Positions 46,305 through 58,122 of a stretch of 64,000 bases of DNA are shown piece by piece; position 1 is the first letter of the stretch; each line of letters opens with the position of its first letter. The stretch is from the NCBI GenBank assembly GCA_000310025.1, contig FN649726.1:2092546-2156545 (forward strand), in the 5' to 3' direction. The notes below the pieces were generated by a model. The model saw nothing but the letters and a program-made list of their open reading frames with translations, searched no databases and was not told where the DNA came from. This stretch comes from Ectocarpus siliculosus (lineage: Eukaryota > Sar > Phaeophyceae > Ectocarpales > Ectocarpaceae). Made by a program: the position numbers and the translations under genes.

Positions 46305-46490
46305 TTGAGAACCGGCATTATTCACGGACCAGAGGGCCCTCGAACCGGCACTATAGTGGAATTTGCCTCTATAATGCCGGTACCGGCGTTACAGTATACC
46401 GGGCTACAGCCGGTCCAGCCGATATCACCGGGCATTATTACACATGGGGCGATCGGCATTATTGGACCGGCATTATTATAGGCAGAGCAC
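46305..46490. repeat. Cluster of CCGGCATTAT motifs in both orientations
   Basis: The motif (or close variants) recurs about six times in 190 bases, for example CCGGCATTATT near 46313 and 46470, and ATAATGCCGG near 46371. Arms 46344-46356 and 46369-46381 form a 13-bp hairpin with one mismatch. The base composition differs from the flanks. Confidence 0.75.
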
Positions 46491-46744
46491 CCATAAATAG
46501 GGCAATTTTTTTGTAAGACACGGAAGAACTTCCAACAATTATCTATGTTTTAGAGGGGTAGAGCCGGGTAGATGCCTGACTCCCACCAATCACCCGTCAA
46601 GTTTGTAAGACATTTCGTAAGACAGAGACAGATGATTGGGCGATGGGCACGACGCTCTCGGCAGAATCACTGAAATCCTCTCGCACAGCAGCACCATACA
46701 CATCACGTAGACAACATACGATACAACCAGCACAGCAGTATACG

Positions 46745-47260
46745 GACTGCTGTAGGCCAAGGGCAGCCAAAGGCATACATCATGGGAGGCGTTGGGTGGG
46801 ACTCTTGCGGCCCGTTGCCTGCTGTCGGCAGCACAAGCGAGTGACGACGCAAGTCAACCCGCGGTCCGTCTGCATCACCCTCACCCTACCGATCTTTGGA
46901 GCTTCCCGCACAGACGTATCCCCACAACAGAGAAAACGCGGCCTAGACACTGCTGTAGGCCAAGGCCGGCCAAAGGCACACATCATGGCTGGCGTCGGAA
47001 GCTATTTTTAGACCCCGAGGCCTACTGCTAGCAGCGTAAGCGAGGGAACATGCGAGTGCACACAAGTGAGATCTTTGTCTGCTGTCTCTCGTCTGCCGGC
47101 CGATCCACAGCAGATGCACCCCAGAAACAGAAACAAGTGAGACGTACACAGCGCTGTAAGCCATGGGCGGCCAAATACGCACGTCGTGGGAGGGGTCGGG
47201 CCCAATTTTTCGAGCCTGTTGCCCTCTGCTAGTAGCGAAAGCGAAGAAAGCAAGTGCGCA
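46745..47260 (+). repeat. Diverged tandem array, unit about 200 bp
   Basis: Three related units start at about 46747, 46951 and 47152. Each opens with CTGCTGTAGGCCAAGGGCAG or a variant, continues with CCAAAGGCAYACATCATGG-type sequence, and later has CTGCTAGCAGC..AAGCGAG. Spacing is 204 and 201 bases. Divergence between units is clear, so the array is old. Confidence 0.8.
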
Positions 47261-47880
47261 CCCATGCACAGCAGCAGCAGGAGCGCCGCAGCAACAGCAA
47301 GCAGCAGCAGCAGCAGCAGCACTGCTGCCGCTGAGCTGATGATGATGAGAGCTAAACAGCTCTCCCATTCATCCCCTGGCTGACTGGTGGTATCGGGTGA
47401 GGTGTGAGCGTGCGCACTGGTGACCTACGTGGTGGCGTAGGCTCCATCCATATCTATCTACGCTTGCTGTGATGTCTCTCTCAGACCCTTCTTTTCGCGC
47501 TTCGCGCGAAATATATATATTTTTTTGTTGGACACCTATGTATGGGAGGTGAGCCTTCTTATACCGGGACCACAGGACCACACTGCTGTATCTGTTTTAT
47601 ACAAGTACAACATAGCCTTTGCCCAGTGGTGGGAACACTAAGGTTTGACCCTCGCTCAAAATAGGTGTTTCATGAGCGGGCCGGCACTCTGTACTGATGT
47701 AGCTGCGCTACAGAACGAAGTTGGCGTAGCGTGATTACCGGCCAATCCCTTGACAGAGCGATACAGTACCCCACTGCTGTTGATCTGTTGATGTGGTGTA
47801 CTCAGCGGGCGGTACGGCAAGATAGTCAGGAGTCAGGAGCGGTCGGTCGGCTCGAAAAAACTACCGCGAGCTGCAAGCCA

Positions 47881-47926
47881 CGGCAGCTCTACTCGAGGAG
47901 AAACGGCAGCTCTACTCGAGGAGAAA
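47881..47926 (+). repeat. Exact 23-bp tandem duplication
   Basis: Unit CGGCAGCTCTACTCGAGGAG plus AAA occurs twice in a row with no mismatch. Confidence 0.97.
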
Positions 47927-49395
47927 GCGGAGACTCCAATGGGTGCTCCTGACTATGGAAGGAGGCAAAAGACAACGGGACATCGCGTTTTCTTTGTTTT
48001 TTCTGGCTTCCTCTCTCTTGCGAAACGACCGACCGTCTCCTACTGCTGTAGATCCACAAAAAAACATGTGAGAGTTCGGTTGAAAAACATTAATTTTCAG
48101 GTTTTCCGCCGCAACGCACCGCGATTGACGAACTTTGGGCGAGCCGTGTCTTCTTCCTTGAGCAACTCTGGATTTCTCGCTGAGACCTCGGAAGACATGA
48201 TGAGCGCGGTCTTCCTGCTGGCACGCCGCCGCCGTCCCCGCACTCCTCCCGCACACGACTGGCTGCTGCTCTGTTACTCCCTAGCTCCAGCCTGGCTCCC
48301 TAGCTGCAGAGGAGGCTCTTCGCGGCGAAAATGAGCTGTGGTACAGATGATGTGTCGTGACGTCTTGACCGAGCCCAAAAAGAAGACGATGAACTGGACG
48401 CTTGCCAGACAATTGCCCCGCCGAATAGATGCGACAATGATATATAGACCCAGGTGTGAAGCGTGATGAGTGATCCGGCCGAAGGACTGCTGAGCATTTT
48501 CAGGAGGCACGCACGACGAGGACACTTCGCGGGGGGGGTCGACAAAAGGGATAAAACAGGGGCACAAAAATACACGGCACTACAGCAGGTGCGGACCCCC
48601 CAAGATCTCCGATGATGCGATTCGATTGCATGTCTCGCGGGTACTCTTATTTGGCAAGAGATACTGCTGTTTCTCTTTGATAACCGCCCCCTTGCGCACG
48701 TTTACTTGATAGAGAGAGTTCTATTAGGTAATCTCGCTTCGATCCTGGACGCGGCACTTCATCGCGTACTACAACATATATATGATCCTTCAGGCCAGGT
48801 GTTCGTCCGCAGACGTTTCTACATAAAAGCACCGGGGGGAAGATCTTGACGAGAAAGAAGTCTGCTGTGTCACTGGGATCCTTCATTGGCGTGTGGCGGC
48901 GTGGAGGTGTTGGTCCTGCCCCTACGAGGAGTTGCTGGAGGATCCGGACGCCGGACGTGCGACGCACGAAAACGGAAGGATACACCCTTTGGTAGGAACA
49001 CCCAAACATCGGAGATCTGGTCAATAGACCCCCAGGTCTCCGTTGAAGATCGTCATCATCGGCTCCTGCTGTTGGTGGTAGGGGCGGGCAAGGGGCGGGC
49101 AAGCCGGGAAGATGATGACAAGAGCGCCCCCCACGGCCAAGGCAAAGACTTCTGCAAAAATGCTCTTGCGTGAGTGCTCATGGTACTTGTCGGAAGTCTA
49201 CGGCAGAGGTCTTGGAGCAATATGCTGTGGTAGGGTGTCGCATTGTGATGTATTTCTTTGCGGGAACCATTGACTTTTACAGGGGTATAATCGAAGTCAA
49301 CAGACAGATATGTAATGTTGAGGCGTTTGATGCAGGCAAAGGGGCACATGCAACCAGCGACGACACGCACGTCAATAGTCGGGCTTCGACGAATC

Positions 49396-52300
49396 ATGGT
49401 CTACATAGGACGCCCTCATGTCGCAGAAAATGCCTCCGCGTACCGCGCCAACCCAACCTTGGTGGGCCGTTGGTGCACAGGCAAGGGGAGCAAACCGAAG
49501 GGGCCGCCGGGGCAGCAGAAGATGCCGGAGCTCAGCGATTACGTCAAGGTGGGTGGAGACAAAGCCTCGAAAACTAGGCATCGCGTGCGTGTGATCGCCG
49601 AGCATACTGTAGCATCAGGCATCGCAAGAGCCATGACAGGTTTTATGCACAGCAGTACCGCGGCGGACTTGAAGACGACTGGATGCAGAGCCTTCCGTCG
49701 TAGTGGGGGGTTTTGGTCGTTCGTACGCATGCACTGGACATCAGTCATAGGGTAAGCCTGCAAACAAGCCCAAGACATGCGTAGTCTTTCAACATCATCG
49801 TCAGCAAAATTCCTGTGTGATGACCTCAGGTACGGTTTTTCATGTAGGTGTACGCGATTGACTATGGAGGGTAGCACCACCCGCGACAGACCTCCACGAT
49901 ATGATAGTGTTTTACTATGGTGGCTTGTCAACTTGTATTGTTCGACGACATTCTCACGTTATTTCTCGTTCTTGGCTCTCCGTTCCGTCAGTCGAGGGAC
50001 TTCACCGGCGCAGTGACGCTGCTAGAGTTCAACCGGCGGTCGGGAGAAGACGACACCCTTGAAGACACCCTCATGTGGCTGGGGTACTGCGCCTTTCATC
50101 TCGGGAACTACCAACGAGCCATCGAAGCCTACCAGGTACAACGAAAGTGTACCTACCGTGGTCGCGTTTGAAGGCGGGCAGTAGCACGTCGGGGGGGTTC
50201 ACGGGCATCTTGTCGTGGTGTTTGCGTTTCACACATCTGACGCGGGCACCAGGTTTTTTGGCCTAAGACAGCGGGAAGTTGTGTCGTAATGATGGGACAG
50301 TGCGGAGGAACAAGTTTCATGCACGACCAAAACGGAGCAGTGGTGTTCAACGGAAAAGACGACTACGGCAACCGAAACCTTAAAAAAACGACGACGACGA
50401 TCGAGACGACAAGCGGGCAACGAACTCCGTCACGAAACGTTCATCATATGTATACTCGAAGTAGCTGCAGCACCCCAATGGCCTCTTTCGCAGCAAACAC
50501 GAGCACGAAGTCCGATCAATCCCCTGCAGCGGCATCGTGTGCTTCATCGTACTCTACCCTCCGTGAGAACGACCATACGTTCCGGCCCCCTGCTAACGAG
50601 TAACACATATCGCCTATCGCAGGAGCTGGAGTCGCTTGGCGGGGCGGACGAGGTGACCTTGTTTCTGGCATGTTGCTACTACTACATGCAGATGTTCGAC
50701 AAGGTGAGCTGTGTCGTCAAGTAGTCTGCGCAAGCACGGATTATCGGGGATCGGGGCAACGACAAAAAAGATTGGGCATAGTGACAGGAGTCCTACTCCT
50801 CTGTTGTGGCTCTTCAATCGTCCTAGACTACGAAACGGAGGATAACGTCGGAGAATGAGACTCAAGAGGCCACGGCACACCCGTGGCTGCAAGAAACTCT
50901 GACACTTGCCATACATCAGCTTTGTCGAGTTATTACCCAACTCACGTGCAATCAAACAGCTAAATTTCGTGTTTCTTTTATCCTACTAACGCCACCCCCT
51001 CCCGGTTTGGCACATCAAACGCAAGGATGATGACTTGGTACCTCCTTGTGAAACATAGTCCGGGCAGGCGAAAGCCCGGCATATCGCTCCGTCCCGGCAT
51101 TGTAGGGATGCGAGGTCTATCGTCTACCGATTACGCCATGCGTTTATATGACCCAACCACCCATCCCCCCAACATGTCGGGCTTTGGGTACCCCAACCTT
51201 CTATCTACTGCACGCAGGCGGAGGAGGCTGCAAAAAAGGGCCCCGAGTGCGCCCTGAAGAATCGCTTGTTGTTCCACGTGTCGCACAAGCTGCTCGATGA
51301 GAACAAGCTCATGACGTACCACCAGAAGCTCAGTGACACCAACGAAGACCAGCTGTCTCTCGCGGCGATCCACTACCTGAGGAGCCACTTCCAAGAGGTG
51401 GGGGGAACAAAGCGCTAGACTGAAAAAAAGAGATCGTCGTGGTGTTTTGGCGGCCAGTTGCTTCGTCGAGTGCTGCACAGCTACTGTTCAACACTTACGC
51501 TTTCGCCCAGATATGACCGTTGAAAGTTCCAGGTTTGCTCGCATCCAACAGACTTTGCCGTTGTAGGGGGGCCCTTTGGATGAGAACTACTACGTCCCAG
51601 CGCATCGATTCAAGCATACCTCGCGATCACGTGTGAGAATTCCTCATTTTGAGTTGATTTTCGTACCTATCAAACAGAGAACAGTTTGTAGCACGGTTTA
51701 ATGTGCGGCCGTCGCAAAAAGTAGTACTTCGACGATAGTAAAATCAGCAAGGACGAAAACTCATAACGCACTCGATTAAACCGACAAACGTATGCACGCA
51801 TTGAGGATTTGACGCAGAATCCACGCGATGAAACATGAAAATGAAAAATCCAGGCAACGGACATCTACAAGCGCCTTTTATTGGAGAATCGGGACGACCT
51901 CGCGTTGAACGTGTACGTGGCCATGTGCTACTACAAGCTGGACTATTACGACGTGTCTCTGGAGATCCTCGCCGTGTACCTGCAGGCTTTCCCGGACAGC
52001 GCGGTCGCCATGAACCTCAAAGTGAGATAATACAAGAGAGGGAGTGTGTGCGCGTGGGAGGGGGATGGCCTGTTCTACGGTACGTGGCGTAAGCATGCTA
52101 CGTAATGCTACGGTTTCAGGAGAGGGAAGTTGTTCCCTCCATTTGTGCTCGTTATTTGCCAGCTTGTTGATTCGTGATTTCGTTCTTCTGTATACTCTCG
52201 CTTTTCGAACTCTCTCACTCAACATCCTTTCTTCTCCTGCCCGGCGGTGCGCTTCTTTTTAGGCCTGCAACGTTTTCCGCCTGTACAACGGAAAGGCGGC

Positions 52301-54098
52301 GGAGACGGAGCTCAAGGCCCTCTCCGACCGAGGACACAACCTACAGGCGTGTTTTACGCTACCCCCGCGCGGGTATAATCAACTCAAGCCCAGCCGTTAC
52401 CGTGGCCTTAACCCTGCGAGATGCCTCTCGGGAACGACCTGAGCCCTGACTGAAGCCCAGGCCCAAGCCCTGGATATAATTGGGTAGCTATGTGGCTTCT
52501 TCCCTTGACCCTCGCCGCCGCTGGCTCTTTCCTTACCCAGAAAACGAACTCACCCTAGAAACCATCCTGTGCTTTATCCACGACACCGTGAGTCTTCTGG
52601 GAAGCCAGCAGAACACCTGTTGTATCTTTCTTGGTAAGTGAGGGGAGACAGCCTTAGGCAAACCAGCCAAGAGCATGGAATCATTTCCCCGCTTTGTGAG
52701 GTACAACCCGAGGCCGCGGGCGGGGTCTGTTTGATGTCCAAGTTGCCGAGGCTGGCATTTAACCTCCTTGCAAACCCACCCTTAATGGCACTCCTTGAAA
52801 CCTACTCTCTAGGCGAATGATTTGATCCGCCACAACACGGTGGTGTTCTCCGAAGGCAAGGAGTCTCTCAAGGTGCTTCCCCCTCTCGTCGACTTCATCC
52901 CGGAAGCGAGGCTCAACTTGGTGAGCAAGCACCCCTGTGTTGTTGCCGCTGTTGTTGTTGCTGTCTTCACATTAAAAACCGTTTTGATCTCTCTATCCAG
53001 TACCTCCATCTGGCCGAACCTTGTAGAAGCGATTAAACAGGTATTTTCGTCGAGATAACGCCGTCATAAACGCCGCCGCTTGCGTGAAACCTCGGTGTGG
53101 CGTATCTAAACCAGGTGAACGGTATTGGTATACAGTGTCACTCTTTGCAGATTATCAAAACTATGTCCATTGATGAAGCCCTTGGAGTTAACGTACGGCC
53201 GCCATCTCCGCGGTTGTGGTGTGCCATTGGTATGATGTTGGGGTTGTTGGTGTATTTGATTGGCACTGATGGGAAATGGTAGCACAGACAATGGGGGTGC
53301 AGGTTTGTATACCCATTGGAGCGACAGCGCTTACACGCTGTCCATGTACCATCGCTTACGCGCTGTCCATGTACCCCCCCCCTCCCCCCTCGCTGTTACC
53401 CTTTGGCTTGGTCCGCGTTGCTTCGGTTCTTGTTCTAGGTGATCTACTATTTGAAACACGAAGGGTTGCAAGAGGCGTACGACCTCATCAAGGACTTGGA
53501 GCCCTCCACCCCGCAGGAATACATTCTTAAAGGTATGTACCGCGGTCACCTCCGCGGTGGCCGGGGGTATAGGGCTTAAAAAATGCGGGGAAAAGTGCCC
53601 TTCCACCCATCCTCCGGGTAACTCTCACAGGTCGTTTGTCTTCGACCGAGATCTCGAGCCGGAAGACTTGAAAATTGTTTTCCAACTTCAGGCGTAGAGT
53701 TATTGTATGGGCGAGCAACCCAAACAATCCAGAGTACGGAGCACGAAACCATTCTATAGTAGGTGAGGTGGTGCGCCCTTTCCTTTCGTAGTAGGGCTGT
53801 CTGCATCTGATCGCCATGCGAGAGATGCACGGTTGGCGGGGGTGAGAGTTGGCATATTTCCGAAATTGCCTCAAGCTGAACTACTTCCCCGAGTTTTGGT
53901 GATTCCAACCCGTCCTTCTTCTGTGTGCACCAGGCGTGGTGAATGCGTCGATCGGGCAGGCGACGGGCTCGAGGGAGCACCTCAAGATGGCCCAACAGTA
54001 CTTTCAGGCGAGCAAAGGATGTGATCGACATTCTGCCACACTCGCTTGTCTGGCCTGCTTCTACCCCGCGTGTGGTGCTCACGAACCAGACGTACTGG

Positions 54099-54135
<37 letters not shown>

Positions 54136-57100
54136 GCTGCGGTTGGTCTGTTGTTGTAACTGTAGCTGTTGTTGATGATGATGATGATGATGATGATGAT
54201 GTTGTTTGCTGCTGGTGCGGGTGGTCTACTGTTGTTGTAACTGTAGCTGGTGAGATGATGACAATGATTATGATGATTTTGTTCCTGTTGTTGTTACCGT
54301 TATCGTGTCCTACCTCTCCCCGTGGCTGTAGCTTGTTGGGGCATCTGCGAGCGAGTGCGACACCATCCCCGGGCGGCAATGCATGGCTTCGTGCTTCTTC
54401 TTGCTCAAGCAGTTCGAGGACGTCAACATCTACCTCAATTCCGTCAAGGTGACCTGGAATAAACAGACAGATGTATCGGAGGCCGAACGCACGTACTTCT
54501 TCTCAGCGGGAACTGCTTGCTCAGCCGTTGTGTCATCGTAGGAGGAGGGGGTGGCGATGGTTGTAGAGGGAATGAGAGTTATTTTATTCGACAGTTTGGG
54601 AGGAGGATGCCAATCCTGTGTGGTGTTCTGCTTCGAACGCCTCGCCATTCGGGAGGTGGATGTTGTAGCTTTCCTAAATCCGTGGAGATAAAACTCTGTT
54701 CTTGTGCGAACAAAAGCCACAGAAAACGCTTGGAGGTAATAGTAGCTAGATTCAAGCAGATTCGGCGGTAGCCTAAAAAAACATTGTGAATAAAATAGTT
54801 AACCCTCCTCCGTTGCACGTCGCTCACTACCCCCAAGCTCGAACAACTCTGGACATTCCCTAATCTCTCTCACGGCCGGTGTCGGACACTTGCGCGCCCA
54901 AGATGTGACCACTAACCCCTTAAAACAAACAACGCCCGGTCCGTATCAACCACGAAACCTCTCGTTAGGCGTATATGTACAACGACGACGACTTCAACTG
55001 GAACCACGGACTCTCCCTGGGATCCACAGGAAACTTCAAGGTGATCGATCAGAACTAGAAAAATGCCATTGGTACCATGTTTTCGTACCATGTAACATTT
55101 CCCCGCTATGCGGTAGACTGCACGCCAAGTGAATGTTGGCCTCCATTTGTGCAGCGGCAACCGAAGATTAACGCACATTGATTGTCGTACAAGCCAAACA
55201 TCTTGCATCTGGCGTGTGTGTGTCTGGTTGATGGTGCCCGGCAGCCGCCTGTTTCCTGTGGCCGATGCTACGACCCCTCCCTCCATGTATTTGTTGTCCA
55301 CACGCTCTTGTTGGTCTTGTTGGTCTTGTTGGTCTTGAAACTGAGACGGCCAGTGAAACGCCCAATCGCTCGTCACGCTTTCAAACAGGCGTCGGAGGAG
55401 GCTTTGCTCCTCATCGCCAACGAGAAGATGAAGCAGGAGTACTGCTACATCAGCTGGCTCACGAGGTTGGTCTTATGCCCGACTCGACGAAAGCGTTGTA
55501 CCGTGGAAATTCTCGCTCTGTTCCATGTACCATAAGACCGTCGTTACACGTAGTAAGCAAACTAAGCATTGATCAAAAACGCGTAGTCAAGTTAGGACCG
55601 GTGCTAACAAGCGCCGCACACCCACGCTGGCGAACGAGAAAAGCTGGTCGCCTCCTTGATCCCCCCTTTTTTGGCCCGTCGTAGGCCGAGGTCTTGCACA
55701 CTGCTGCTGTGCGGTCTGCATATGGAGTGAACGAATGATGAATGAAACCGTTTTAGTATCATCTTGGGTCTGAACGGTGGGCGGGATGTTTTCAAGGGCC
55801 GGGGCCCGGAAAGGCCGATGACGTTGTTGAAATTTGCTTGGTGGGCGAGTCTAGCAATCCTATTTTTGGTAGCCCCATGCTGTTGGCGCCACGTCATGCT
55901 CCGGTGGCCATGTCTGCTTTCTGAATCTACTGTATGTAGTAGCCCCTGCTTGAGGGAGCTGATCCCTCCCCCCGTCCTTGTCATTCCTACCTTGAGTCAA
56001 GGCAACAGCAACAGCTACTGGCCCGCACTCTGTTGATTTATTATCAAGTGAGTTCTTCATGACGGATCTTTCATTTGCACAGCGCGTGCATATCCGTACA
56101 AATCAGGAAGGGATCGGCGGCGCAAATTTCGGGATTCCCCCCGCCCCCCACCTGCTCCGTCACGGATTTGTAGGGATGCGAGTTCAATGGCCTAACGACT
56201 ACGGCATGCACGAGACTATGAGTACACCCCCCTCCCACCTGCTCAGGCACGCTAAACGTAAGTACGCCCCCACCCACCCGTCGTGAAATTGACCTCAACA
56301 ACCTACGTGCCAGGTGCTACATCATGAATGGGAACCCCCGGTCGGCCTGGGACTTGTACCTCAAGATGGACACTTCCAACGAGTCCTTCAACCTCCTACA
56401 GCTCATCGCCAACGACTGCTACCGAGTGAGATTTTCGGTGTCTGTCTGTCGTATCTGCCCCATTTTCTTCTTCTTCTTCTGCTGGGTTGTTGTGTGCTTC
56501 GTGCAGCCAATTCTACGGCTTCTATACAAGTGCCTCTACCGTAATCACGACAACACGCGCTCCCTCAACAACTCCATTTACAAGTATTGTTGCTGCTCTG
56601 CTCCTTCAACAGCAACGATGACGGGAGTTTGGTCGTCGCGCTTTATTCGAGGCGACATCTTTGCATTGCTTCCCTCCCCCATCTCAGAACTATATCCTAT
56701 TCGCACGTCTCCTTGCCTCTTACCTCCCAAGCTTCCTTCCGGCTCAGGAAGCTAGCTCGTGGGTTCGTGTCTGGTCTGTGAGCAACAACACCACAAGAAA
56801 CGAGTTAACTGGTTTTATTGTGTTCAGCTACTATGTTGTCTACCCTCCGAGTATCCTCGTCTGTCTCTGAATAATTTGATCCTTCTCATCATATGATGCT
56901 TCGTCTGCGCTTCATAGATGGGCCACTTCTTGTACGCGGCGAAGGCTTTCGACGTCTTGGAGAGGCTTGATCCCGACCCAGAGTACTGGGAGGGCAAGAG
57001 GGGGGCTTGCGTGGGTGTCTTCCAGCAGGTGTCAAAAGAAACTGTCGAGCAGCCGGCCGGGTGTTTGGAGTAAATCCCGCTGTAGGGGACTAAATTCTGG

Positions 57101-58122
57101 CCATCCGGTTATTTCTTGGATGTCATGAGAAAAAAGAGAGTCCTTGCCTTACTGTACCCGGAGCGCCACCAAGCACGATAGTCTAGTACTCTTGACGAGA
57201 GTTTAATTAACCTGTTTTTTGGAAACTCCCGGGATCGTTCCGAACCATGTATTCCTCGAATCCTGTGCGGATGTGTTTGCTCATCAGAAACAAACCTCCG
57301 GTTTCCGAGTCTCACAAACAAACGTACTGTAGTCTAGCCTGCGTGGTTTCCTTTTCTTTCGTGTTCTGCTCGGTTGTTGTGTGGCGCGGGTGATGAATGT
57401 TGTTGTCTTCATGCAGGTCATCGCCGGCAAGGCGAAGAAGGACGACCTTCGGGACGTGCTGGCGATGGTGCGAAACACTAACAACCCACAGGTGCGCTCG
57501 CAACAAACCATGTTTTTTATCCAATACATGTGTTTCTACTCTACGCTAGCTCGACATAGGGTATCAGCGAGAGAGCAAAAAGTGTGAACAAGTGGGCCCG
57601 AGAAAGGAGGAGTGGCGGGACCATGTAGCGGGGGGGGGGAGGGGGGGGTAAAGGTTTAAGCCTGCTTCAGGATGGTCGAGCTGACTCTACCCTCGCGATG
57701 TGTTGTTTTCGGGTGGCAGATTGCGTGTAGAACGAACCATAATATAACCGAGAGGCACCTGTCTGTGTCCGGTTGTTTGTCTATCGACGAGCGTATCGAT
57801 TCGGGCATCGGTCAACGAAGAAGGTGGTCCCGTGGCCATGCGTCCCGCCGCACCATGTTAGAATCCTTGCGTAGACAATCTAGATCTGAACGAATGAGTG
57901 CGTGAACCGCATGCTACGTGTGTTTGCCCGCTTTGAATCGCCCCCCATCACAACAATATGGTTTTAGCTTCCCAAGGGTTGGCTAAGCTTGCGTTTGCTC
58001 CGTGACCAACGCCAAATGGCTTCTTCCACACTACACCACACGGAACAACTGTTTTTTCCCAGGTGGAGTACATGGTGCGGTGTATGAAGAAATGGGGACA
58101 AGAGAACGACGTCAAGATTTAA
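49396..58122 (+). CDS. IFT56: Intraflagellar transport protein 56 (TTC26/DYF13)
   Basis: Subunit of the IFT-B complex, a TPR protein that carries motility cargo into cilia. Sixteen exons: 49396-49548, 49992-50135, 50623-50703, 51218-51397, 51854-52021, 52263-52346, 52813-52920, 53439-53532, 53934-54007, 54332-54448, 54969-55040, 55389-55465, 56314-56425, 56918-57028, 57417-57491, 58063-58122. The product is 569 residues, close to the ~555 of animal TTC26. Family blocks include [118 protein letters not shown], and the C-terminus [16 protein letters not shown]. Two introns need a GC donor (after 52346 and 54007). The start is uncertain: the ATG at 49396 gives a 51-codon first exon in frame, but an internal ATG ([10 protein letters not shown]) or an upstream exon is possible. 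Confidence 0.96.
51085..51160 (-). repeat. SINE-like repeat family A copy
   Basis: On the minus strand: CATGGCGTAATCGGTAGACG, then GACCTCGCATCCCTACAA and GGGACGGAGC. It aligns end to end with 56150-56232. Lies in an IFT56 intron, antisense to the gene. Confidence 0.6.
52347..52348 (+). other. Putative GC splice donor, IFT56 intron 6
   Basis: The exon ends CTACAG and the intron starts GCGTGT. Only this cut joins LSDRGHNLQ in frame to [12 protein letters not shown], as the IFT56 family alignment expects. The nearby GT two bases later would shift the frame. Confidence 0.7.
53326..53375 (+). repeat. 25-bp tandem duplication
   Basis: Two units of CGCTTACRCGCTGTCCATG plus TACC in an IFT56 intron, followed by a C-rich tract. 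Confidence 0.85.
54008..54009 (+). other. Putative GC splice donor, IFT56 intron 9
   Basis: The exon ends TACTTTCAG and the intron starts GCGAGC. This cut joins MAQQYFQ to [14 protein letters not shown] at phase 0, matching the family. No GT is available in the right frame. Confidence 0.7.
54099..54260 (+). repeat. (TTG)n and (GAT)n with a local duplication
   Basis: (TTG)n at 54099-54136, (GAT)n at about 54174-54202. The segment GGTCTGTTGTTGTAACTGTA near 54143 recurs as GGTCTACTGTTGTTGTAACT near 54221, so a unit of about 75 bases has been duplicated. Located in IFT56 intron 9. Confidence 0.85.
56150..56232 (-). repeat. SINE-like repeat family A, best copy
   Basis: On the minus strand: GTACTCATAGTCTCGTGCAT, then GCCGTAGTCGTTAGGCCATT, GAACTCGCATCCCTACAA and GACGGAGCAGGTGGG. 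TGCCGTAGTCG fits a pol III A box loosely; no B box is seen. Lies in an IFT56 intron about 80 bases before exon 13. Confidence 0.65.

Larger units (their letters stand above)
44279..49395. other. Repeat-rich intergenic stretch, no supported gene
   Basis: Five kilobases of short overlapping frames. Probably contains 5' exons of the DUF4050 gene and the promoter of IFT56, neither located. It holds the CCGGCATTAT cluster (46305-46490), the ~200-bp tandem array (46745-47260), a 23-bp duplication (47881-47926), (AGC)n near 47268-47323 and six copies of ACAGCAGTA/TACTGCTGT. A minus-strand frame at 48647-49102 is open for 151 codons but has no domain. Confidence 0.5.
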
